From Planctomycetaceae bacterium (GTDB lineage: Bacteria; Planctomycetota; Phycisphaerae; Phycisphaerales; SM1A02): a stretch of 11,309 nt of DNA. The stretch's first letter is position 1; each line of letters opens with the position of its first letter. Position numbers and translations under genes: made by a program. Below the pieces are notes generated by a model that saw nothing but the letters and a program-made list of their open reading frames with translations, was not told where the DNA came from and ran no database searches. The stretch is from NCBI GenBank assembly GCA_947474205.1, contig CANJIC010000049.1, forward strand, positions 1-11,309. The letters are read 5' to 3'. Of this stretch, positions 5,309 through 11,309 are shown piece by piece.

Positions 5309-8059
5309 GTGGCATATTTCTCGCTGCGAACATGTTCGCCTTTATCCAAGATTGAGAGCGCAGATTTCTTGAGCGGATTTGCCGTGGCTTTCAATAGGGA
5401 ATTGCGTTCGCTTGTGGCTACCCCACTGGTCTGGGGCGCTGCTGCTGCTGCTGGTGCAATTCCCGCGGGAATAGGTTTCGCGTTTGGCGGACTTGTCGCC
5501 GGATCAGTTGCGGATTTGTCGCGCGCGATTGGAATTTCGCTGTGGTGCGTTGGCGCCGCCGCGTGCGCATTAGCGGCGCGCAGCATTCCAAGTGAGCGGC
5601 GCGCGGGAACCTGGGATCTCACTTTGGCTTCACCCATCAATGTTGCAACAGTGTTGCACGCAAAGTTCGCAGCGATCGCGGTGGCGAGCGTGGCGCTGCT
5701 CATTCCAATTTTCTTGCAGGCGATTGTGTTGTCAACGGTTGCCGCACCATCATGGAGCGTGATCACTTGCGGCGTCTTTGGTTTGTGGCTGATCATTGTC
5801 GCCGCGGCTGGTGTTGGCTTGCTTGCGGGAGTGGTGGTGCGTTCAAACGCTGGCGCCATTGTCGCTTCGTTGACCGCCATCGCGGCGTGGATCGCGCTGT
5901 GTCGTGGCGGGCAATCATTGCATTGGCCGGCAATCGCTTCGGCCGCGTTCGCGCTTGATCCGCTGCGCCGTGGCGAAGATTTCACGCGCGGAACACTGGA
6001 CCTTGGTAGCGCCGTGGCGTTGCTTGCCATGGGTGTTGGCGGCGCGTGGTGCGCCGGCGCGTGGGCAATAAGCGATACAGAAATCCCTAGAAAAAGCAGG
6101 GAATTGCAAAGATTTGCAATGTGCGTCGGGGTGTTCGCCGCAGTTGTGTCCACCGTATTGGCAGTGCGTGGATCTGGCGCGCCCGCCGCGCGCGTGGAAG
6201 CATCGACACTGTTCAGCGGCTCATTGCAATTCGCCACCAAGAAGCTCATCGCGCAATGCGCGGGACCAATGAACATCACTTTGTTCACATCAAAAGGAAA
6301 CGTGGATCCAGAAGCGTTGCGCAACGCGCGCGCGGTGTTGGCGCGCGCATTAGGCGCGGCGTTGGCTGAAGGAGCAATTCTGAATTGCCAAGAATTGGAT
6401 TTGCTGGATGCGGCCGACGCCGAAAAAAGCGCCGCGATGTTTGAGATGATCGAAGCCAGTGAGTCCAAAAATGTGAACGCATGGCGGCAGGCCAACGAAA
6501 AAGGGTTGGAGGCGTTTCGTTCCATTGAAAGTTTCGCCGACGCATCGGTCGCGCAAATTCAAACGCTGGCAAATGCTCTTGCCAAAGATGACACAGCCCG
6601 CGTCAAACTGGAGTCCTTCGCCGCGGCCATGAACAAGACCGCGTCGCAAGGACATGTGGTGCGTGAGGCAATTTCAAAATTGGCAACGCCCACGGCGGAG
6701 CAACCGCTGGGTAATGCCGAAGGAGCTGGGCGCAAGCTGGCCAATGAATTGAAGTGGTGGTCAAGCACGCTTCAGGAAGTCGCTGATATTGCTGGAAATA
6801 GGCTGCAAAACCTCACTCCAGCCATGGCAACGATCGCGCGCCAAACTCAGCGAAATTGCGCGCGCCACGCCGAGCAAGCCAAAGCCGCGCAAGATCAAAT
6901 TGATCAACTTCCACCACTGCGGCTTTCTGAAGTCGCGGCGGCGATGCAATTTCCACCCACGATTATTGTGAGTGGCACAAAGGGTGTCGCCGCCATCCCC
7001 GCTTGGCAAATGCGTAGTAGTGTGGATGCGACTGAGCTTTCATTGGTGGAGGCCATGCGCTGCGCCCAGGGCGCGCCACGAATCGCGGTCACCATTGTGC
7101 ACTCACAAACAACATCACCGCTTGACAGTGTTCCTAGTGGCGGCGACTTGTCGCTCATTGTCCAATCGTTGCGCGCCGCGCGCATTGAAGTGGATCAATG
7201 GAATCCAGTCAATGCGACTAGGCCTCTGACCCAGGGAGTGAAGCGGGTATGGATAGTGGTTCCTCCACTTGATCGCAGCGCGCAAGAGCCAGACCCCGCC
7301 GAGGTCGCGTTGTTGGCGGCAACACGGCGCCTTATGTCAGAAGGCGAAAATATTTTCGTAACCGCCACTCCAAATCCATTCGCCGCCATGGGAATCAGTG
7401 ATCCGTGGGCCGATCTTTTTCAATACGCTGGGTTGCGCGCCAAGAGCGGTCAAGTGGTTCTCGATCTTGGTGCCCGTTCTGAAAACATCAAAGAACTGCG
7501 TAATTTCGTTGAGTTTTCAGGCAGCGCAACGGGGCATGGCGCGTCAATTGCCGCCGCCAATGAAAACATGTTGTGGCCCATGCCAATTCCAATTGAAATC
7601 ACCAAGCGCGAATCCTGGACTGCGACCGCGATTGAATTCATTCCGCCAGGGCCACAGCGGTGGATTGAAAATGATCCACGCGTGGTGAGCCGTTCCATGG
7701 GAGCGGCTCCGGAAGGAAAAGTATTCACGCAAGGAGTTCCTGTGTTGGTCGTGGCGCAGCGTGATGACGGCATTCGTATCGCAATCTCAGGCGGTCTTTC
7801 TTGGTTGCTCACGCTTCATAGCGGCATGAGTGATGGTGACACGCGCGTTCTGCGCTATCCAGGCAATCGCGATCTTGCCATTGGTGTCATTCGGTGGCTT
7901 GCTGGCAGCGAGTCAATTTCCACCGTGGCTGACACGGGACGTGTTCCAGAACTTGGCGAGCAAGCGCGTGTCATTCTGAGCGCGTTTAGTTTGGTGGCTA
8001 TTCCACTTTCAATGGCGCTCACTGGAAGCCTTATTTGGAAATCAAGGAAGCGCCGATGA
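5309..8059 (+). CDS. Fused ABC-2 permease (GldF-like) and GldG-like auxiliary protein
   Basis: Membrane subunit of the ABC module, up to 916 residues. Residues about 40-252 are the GldF permease half: NRELRSLVATPLVW (29-42) is the family's characteristic entry motif, followed by about six hydrophobic segments (around 40-64, 73-92, 121-146, 151-177, 181-198, 233-252) and the conserved ERRAGTWDLTLASPI (96-110). A seventh segment (270-287) begins the GldG half, whose extracytoplasmic ABC_transp_aux domain starts at MNITLFTSKG (321-330); a final transmembrane helix lies at 889-910 with a basic tail. Residues about 370-535 form a long Ala/Glu/Lys-rich, mainly helical insert. GldF and GldG are separate proteins in Bacteroidetes; here they are one reading frame. 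The start is uncertain: GTG 5309 is the first possible, but TTG 5369 or GTG 5384 fit the family's usual N-terminus better, and none has a strong ribosome binding site. Confidence 0.9.
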   Translation: MAYFSLRTCSPLSKIESADFLSGFAVAFNRELRSLVATPLVWGAAAAAGAIPAGIGFAFGGLVAGSVADLSRAIGISLWCVGAAACALAARSIPSERRAGTWDLTLASPINVATVLHAKFAAIAVASVALLIPIFLQAIVLSTVAAPSWSVITCGVFGLWLIIVAAAGVGLLAGVVVRSNAGAIVASLTAIAAWIALCRGGQSLHWPAIASAAFALDPLRRGEDFTRGTLDLGSAVALLAMGVGGAWCAGAWAISDTEIPRKSRELQRFAMCVGVFAAVVSTVLAVRGSGAPAARVEASTLFSGSLQFATKKLIAQCAGPMNITLFTSKGNVDPEALRNARAVLARALGAALAEGAILNCQELDLLDAADAEKSAAMFEMIEASESKNVNAWRQANEKGLEAFRSIESFADASVAQIQTLANALAKDDTARVKLESFAAAMNKTASQGHVVREAISKLATPTAEQPLGNAEGAGRKLANELKWWSSTLQEVADIAGNRLQNLTPAMATIARQTQRNCARHAEQAKAAQDQIDQLPPLRLSEVAAAMQFPPTIIVSGTKGVAAIPAWQMRSSVDATELSLVEAMRCAQGAPRIAVTIVHSQTTSPLDSVPSGGDLSLIVQSLRAARIEVDQWNPVNATRPLTQGVKRVWIVVPPLDRSAQEPDPAEVALLAATRRLMSEGENIFVTATPNPFAAMGISDPWADLFQYAGLRAKSGQVVLDLGARSENIKELRNFVEFSGSATGHGASIAAANENMLWPMPIPIEITKRESWTATAIEFIPPGPQRWIENDPRVVSRSMGAAPEGKVFTQGVPVLVVAQRDDGIRIAISGGLSWLLTLHSGMSDGDTRVLRYPGNRDLAIGVIRWLAGSESISTVADTGRVPELGEQARVILSAFSLVAIPLSMALTGSLIWKSRKRR

Positions 8060-9462
8060 GATTCATTCCACAATTTTTAAAACCGTGGCTTGTCGCCTTG
8101 TTGGCGATCATGTTGGGCTGGTTCTTGCGTGCAAGTTCTTCAAATACAAGTCAGGCGCAACTTGTATTTGATATTCCAGTGGATTTAGTTTCTCATATTG
8201 AGCTTCAAAAAGCAGGTAGAACGCTTGTGTTTGATCGAATTGGCGACGCGTGGCAGCAGACCCAACCCTATGTTCAGTCCGCCAATCCGGTGGCAATCCG
8301 CAAAATGGTCGTGGCCATGGCGGAAGCGCGCTTGTTGCAAGTTTCACCGCTGTCTCAGTTGCCCGCGCGTTCTGGTTTGGACGACAGCGCGCCAAACATC
8401 AAGGTCACTTGGCCGAATGGCAGCGCAACCTTGCGAGTTGGAAAAAGTCATCCCGCTGGTTTGGCTTGGCTGGCTGATATCCAAAAAAATATTGGCGGTC
8501 CGGGCTCCAGCGAAATGCATCGCCTACTTGTGGATGGCGACCCTGTGCAACTTCGTAGCGCCAGACTTTTTGACCGCTCGGGCGCGGAAAGTGATCGCGT
8601 GATTGTGCAAGCGAACTCTGGAACCAAGCGCTTGGAAATTGTTCTTCAAAAGAAAGACGGACGCTGGTCTTTGATCGAGCCCATTGAGGCGCGCGCAGAC
8701 AATATTGCGGTGGCTGATTTTCTGGAGGCCGTCGCACGTCTTGAGCATGATGGCTTTGTCGATGACTCGCCACAAGATCTCTCGCTCTTTGGTTTAACGC
8801 AACCCGCCGCCACGATTACAATTCGCTCCTTTGATATTTCAAAAGGCGTTGTCACCGAGGAAATTTTAGAAATTGGTGGCGATAGCGCGGCGGGTCCGGG
8901 CGGGCGCTTTGGCAAACGTCGCGACAGGCCAGGTGTATTTCAGCTTGAAAAACGCTCGCTTTCAACACTTTTTCCTCCAAGCGCCGCCTTCATTGATGCC
9001 ACCATGTTGGGCGTTGATCCCGCCGAGATTAAATCCATCGCGTTGCAAAATGCAAGCGGTGAACCAACGGCGCAACTTATTCGAGGCGTCACGCAGTGGC
9101 AGTTCACTCTTGCCAGTCAGTCCGCAAGCGCGCAAGCAAGCAACACTCAACCTGTCACCACCGAAGTTGCAATTTCTAAAAGCGAGAACATCCAGCCCGC
9201 CAACATGCAGCGCGTTCGCGACTTGCTTCAAACATTGTGCGCCGCGCGCGCCACTGATCTGGCCACTGAAACTATTCCACAAAATATGGTCGTTGCAAAA
9301 ATGCTTGTGACCCTTTCAAGTGGCGCTACGATTCAATTGGTTGTTGGAAAAGATTCGCAAGGTCGCTGGCTTATTGGCGACGGCGGAAACGTAACGAGGG
9401 TTTATCCAGCCACGCTTGCGTTTCCAATTATGCCCGCGCTCTTTGGATCCTCAAATCGATAA
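8056..9462 (+). CDS. Membrane-anchored DUF4340 protein of the Gld-type ABC module
   Basis: A 468-residue protein with a short basic N-terminus and a single hydrophobic anchor (WLVALLAIMLGWFL, 11-24); the rest should lie outside the cytoplasmic membrane. The body shows DUF4340 features: repeated beta-rich units with VSHIELQKAGRTLVFDRIGDAW (45-66), DRVIVQANSG (180-189) and KRLEIVLQKKDGRWSLIEP (191-209), each followed by helices such as AVADFLEAVARLEHDGFVDD (218-237), and a GLTQPAATITI motif (246-256). A Ser/Ala/Gln/Thr-rich linker lies near 353-370. DUF4340 genes commonly follow GldG genes; the biochemical role is unknown and is probably structural or substrate-handling beside GldG. The ATG overlaps the upstream TGA (ATGA, 8056-8059) and has a good ribosome binding site AAGGAAG (8044-8050), so translation is coupled. 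The last 61 bases overlap ribD tail-to-tail. Confidence 0.88.
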   Translation: MRFIPQFLKPWLVALLAIMLGWFLRASSSNTSQAQLVFDIPVDLVSHIELQKAGRTLVFDRIGDAWQQTQPYVQSANPVAIRKMVVAMAEARLLQVSPLSQLPARSGLDDSAPNIKVTWPNGSATLRVGKSHPAGLAWLADIQKNIGGPGSSEMHRLLVDGDPVQLRSARLFDRSGAESDRVIVQANSGTKRLEIVLQKKDGRWSLIEPIEARADNIAVADFLEAVARLEHDGFVDDSPQDLSLFGLTQPAATITIRSFDISKGVVTEEILEIGGDSAAGPGGRFGKRRDRPGVFQLEKRSLSTLFPPSAAFIDATMLGVDPAEIKSIALQNASGEPTAQLIRGVTQWQFTLASQSASAQASNTQPVTTEVAISKSENIQPANMQRVRDLLQTLCAARATDLATETIPQNMVVAKMLVTLSSGATIQLVVGKDSQGRWLIGDGGNVTRVYPATLAFPIMPALFGSSNR

Positions 9463-10583
9463 TGCAGCAGGGCGTCTTGATCGCGGCGACGCACGGAAAC
9501 AAGACGGACCAAAATTGCATCTTGAATCAAAAGCGGTGAAAGCCCGCGCGCTGGATGTATGGCTTCGCGGTCGCCCACTACTTTTGGTCCCACAAATACC
9601 CACGCCTCGTCAATCACATTTTCCTTCAGTAATTCACCAGTCAGTCCTCCACCCGCCTCCACCAGCACCGTGGACACACCATATTCCTTACGTAAAGCAG
9701 CCAAAAGTCCTCGAAAATCTGAGTGTTGCTTCATGCATCCCACGCCCAAGTCGCCCAATGCGCGCCGATGCTCCGAGCGGTCGGAAAAAGATTTTGCCAG
9801 TGTGGCCACAACCGTCTTGTATTGACGGGCGGTCTGCACCAACGCCGCGCTCAGTGGCAGCGCCAACTCAGGATCAATCACTACGCGAATGGCGTTGCGC
9901 CTTACACGCACATCACGCGCCGTCAGTTGCGGATCATCGTGCATCACGGTTCCAATGCCGGTCAAGATTGCGTCCACGCGTCCACGCTCACGGTGCACCA
10001 TGCGCCGACTTCTGTCGCAGCTAATCCACTTGGAATCATAATCGCGCGTGGCCACGCAACCATCAACGGTTTGCGCCCACTTGGCCATGACCCATGGCAA
10101 TCCTGTTCGCACACGCTTCACAAACGGCGCGTTCAACTCGCGCGTTTCGTCGCACTCCAACAAATGTGTTTCAATTCCATAGGCGCGCAATTTTTCCGCG
10201 CCGCCCGCCGCATCTGGATTTGGATCCGCGCAACCGTACACCACGCGCGCCACGCCCGCGTTCTTCAACGCGTCGACACACGGCGGAGTGCGGCCAACAT
10301 GTGCGCAGGGTTCCAGTGTCACAATGGCCGTGGCGCCACGCGCCTTTGCGCCCGCGCGTTTCAACGCCTCCACCTCAGCGTGCGCGCCGCCAATCTTGCG
10401 GTGGTATCCCCAGCCCACCAGATTATTTTTGGCATCCACAATCACGCACCCAACCATGGGGTTCGGCTCAACAAAACCGTGCCCGCGCACGGCCAGTCGC
10501 GCCGCAACTTTCAGCCAAAAAAGCCAAAGATCCGCCCCAATTTGGACATCGGGGCGGATCGTGTTCAGTGTGCTCTTCGGCAT
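9402..10583 (-). CDS. ribD: Bifunctional diaminohydroxyphosphoribosylaminopyrimidine deaminase / 5-amino-6-(5-phosphoribosylamino)uracil reductase
   Basis: RibD carries out two consecutive steps of riboflavin synthesis: deamination of the pyrimidine produced by GTP cyclohydrolase II, then NADPH-dependent reduction of its ribose side chain. The 393 residues hold both domains. The deaminase (about 20-150) has PNPMVGCVIV (40-49), zinc ligand H68 and catalytic E70 in GAHAEVEAL, and zinc ligands C93 and C102 in EPCAHVGRTPPC. The reductase (about 160-376) has WVMAKWAQTVDG (164-175), ILTGIGTVMHDDPQLTAR (206-223) and VLVEAGGGLTGELL (306-319). The usual family end lies near HYRF (374-377), so the last 16 residues are a non-conserved tail, which is the part overlapping the DUF4340 gene. 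The ATG at 10583 is the only ATG upstream of the conserved core, and its ribosome binding site is poor. It follows fusA by 18 bases; no other rib gene is in view. Confidence 0.95.
   Translation of the reverse strand: MPKSTLNTIRPDVQIGADLWLFWLKVAARLAVRGHGFVEPNPMVGCVIVDAKNNLVGWGYHRKIGGAHAEVEALKRAGAKARGATAIVTLEPCAHVGRTPPCVDALKNAGVARVVYGCADPNPDAAGGAEKLRAYGIETHLLECDETRELNAPFVKRVRTGLPWVMAKWAQTVDGCVATRDYDSKWISCDRSRRMVHRERGRVDAILTGIGTVMHDDPQLTARDVRVRRNAIRVVIDPELALPLSAALVQTARQYKTVVATLAKSFSDRSEHRRALGDLGVGCMKQHSDFRGLLAALRKEYGVSTVLVEAGGGLTGELLKENVIDEAWVFVGPKVVGDREAIHPARGLSPLLIQDAILVRLVSVRRRDQDALLHYRFEDPKSAGIIGNASVAG
10517..10560 (-). terminator. Intrinsic-terminator-like hairpin inside the 5' coding end of ribD, downstream of fusA
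   Basis: Read on the minus strand, GATCCGCCCC (10560-10551) and GGGGCGGATC (10538-10529) form a perfect 10-bp GC-rich stem with a 12-base loop, followed by TTTGGCTTTTTT (10528-10517). This is the classic layout of a Rho-independent terminator in the direction of fusA transcription, 42 bases after the fusA stop. It is odd because it lies within the annotated ribD frame (codons about 8-18, T tract in codons 19-22), just before the conserved RibD core. It may end fusA transcripts, or attenuate read-through into ribD. Confidence 0.65.
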
Positions 10584-10601
10584 GGCGCCGTCAACGAAAG
10601 G

Positions 10602-11309
10602 TCAAGCCTTCGCCAACACTTCATCCTTCAAGCGCTCAGGCATAATGCGATACGTGGCTGGTTCCATCACGCTTGAAGCGCGACCTTGAGTCATGCTGCG
10701 CAGCGTGGTGGTGTAGCCGAACAATTCAGCAAGCGGAACTTCCGCCGTGATCATTCGGGTGATGCCGCGCAACTCGCTGTCAATAATTTGACCGCGTCGG
10801 CTGGCGATATCGCCCGCCACGTTGCCAAAGAATTCGTCAGGTGTTGTCACGACCAACTTCATAATTGGCTCAAGCAAAGCCAAGCCAGCGCGCGTGCATG
10901 CTTCACGGAACGCAAGAGCGCCCGCTTGTTCGAACGCAATCTGACTTGAATCGACATCGTGGTACGAACCAAACACAAGTTGGCAGCGCACATTGATCAC
11001 TGGATAGCCACCAAGAATTCCGCTGGCGGCCGCTTGACGCGCGCCGTACTCAACGCTTGGAATAAATTCGCGCGGAATGGAACCGCCGCTGACATTGTCC
11101 TCAAAGACAACGCCATTCTTCATCACAAGTTCTTCGGCCTCGGCCTCTTCCTTGGTCATTGGTGACACGGTCACCACGGCGTCGCCGTATTGACCGCGAC
11201 CACCGGACTGCTTCTTAAACAGACCGCGAATGTCCTTGGCGGTTCCAGTGATTGTTTCGCGGTAGGCCACGCGTGGCTTGCCAACGGTCACATTCACCTT
11301 CATGTCGCG
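10602..11309 (-). CDS. fusA: Translation elongation factor G, C-terminal part (partial, 5' end off window)
   Basis: Elongation factor G is the GTPase that drives ribosomal translocation. Only the last 235 residues are inside the window; the GTPase domain and domains II and most of III lie beyond the right edge, and the internal Met at 11303 is not the start. Domain IV is clear from VGKPRVAYRET, then KKQSGGRGQYG, then the ribosome-contacting loop GSYHDVDSS, a near-exact match to the canonical EF-G loop. Domain V follows from LEPIMKL through GDIASRRG and AEVPLAELFGYTTTLRS to TQGRAS. It ends in a MEPATYR... tail of a type I associate with Planctomycetota-like EF-Gs. Bacteria often have several EF-G paralogues, so this could be a second copy, but the conserved domain IV loop favours a functional translocase. 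ribD lies 18 bases downstream on the same strand. Confidence 0.93.
   Translation of the reverse strand, partial: RDMKVNVTVGKPRVAYRETITGTAKDIRGLFKKQSGGRGQYGDAVVTVSPMTKEEAEAEELVMKNGVVFEDNVSGGSIPREFIPSVEYGARQAAASGILGGYPVINVRCQLVFGSYHDVDSSQIAFEQAGALAFREACTRAGLALLEPIMKLVVTTPDEFFGNVAGDIASRRGQIIDSELRGITRMITAEVPLAELFGYTTTLRSMTQGRASSVMEPATYRIMPERLKDEVLAKA

Noticed and set aside
5287..6525. A 412-codon open frame on the minus strand opposite the fused permease
   Set aside because: It is exactly antisense to clear GldF-like coding sequence, is dominated by Ala, Thr, Pro, Ser and Asn as expected from reverse-complemented GC-rich codons, and shows no domain or membrane pattern.
1080..10583. Search for a mobile element, CRISPR array, defence island or toxin-antitoxin system
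   Set aside because: No long direct or terminal inverted repeats, regular spacer arrays, transposase, integrase or nuclease motifs were seen; the genes are chromosomal housekeeping, glycan and membrane-transport functions.
9723..10676. A 317-codon open frame on the plus strand opposite ribD
   Set aside because: RibD motifs on the other strand are unambiguous. The antisense product is His/Arg/Ala-rich with no recognisable motif and runs across the ribD/fusA boundary.

Overview
This 11.3 kb window looks like chromosomal bacterial sequence: dense, moderately GC-rich, very rich in GCGC words, with no gene-free stretch over 160 bases. Protein style and gene content suggest the Planctomycetota, perhaps a Phycisphaerae-type lineage. 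The clues are a GT5/GT4-like glycosyltransferase starting MGRRVLMLGWEFPPFITGG, a GldA/GldF-GldG/DUF4340 ABC module, and an EF-G ending in a MEPATY tail. That assignment is inference from resemblance; no rRNA or other marker gene is present to fix it.

Layout, left to right. (1) Bases 1-1538, minus strand: a two-gene operon made of an unrecognised acidic 152-residue protein and, 3 bases downstream, a GT-B glycosyltransferase cut by the window edge. (2) Bases 1668-2609, plus: prmC, the release-factor glutamine methyltransferase, divergent from the operon. (3) Bases 2610-2766: a convergent intergenic gap with a palindrome, a small hairpin and a short direct repeat. (4) Bases 2767-4269, minus: a PAS-like/GAF/receiver protein with a degenerate histidine-kinase dimerisation segment and no kinase domain. 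(5) Bases 4327-9462, plus: a three-gene ABC module consisting of a GldA-like ATPase, a GldF permease fused to GldG, and a membrane-anchored DUF4340 protein. (6) Bases 9402-11309, minus: ribD (riboflavin biosynthesis), overlapping the end of the DUF4340 gene tail-to-tail, preceded by the 3' end of fusA (EF-G). A strong intrinsic-terminator-like hairpin lies inside the first codons of ribD.

How the genes fit together. The ABC module should form one membrane machine: a cytoplasmic ATPase, a fused membrane subunit carrying a large extracytoplasmic GldG part, and a DUF4340 partner. In Bacteroidetes related Gld proteins are linked to gliding, but in other phyla the substrate is unknown. The receiver protein diverges from this module across only 39-57 bases, so it may be co-regulated with it or regulate it; that is inference. 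The remaining genes are housekeeping (translation termination, elongation, flavin synthesis) or glycan metabolism.

I see no CRISPR array, transposon, integrase, phage gene, toxin-antitoxin pair, tRNA or rRNA. The items most worth following are the fused GldF-GldG protein with its long helical insert, the divergent non-kinase PAS/GAF/receiver gene, and the terminator-like hairpin buried in the ribD start.
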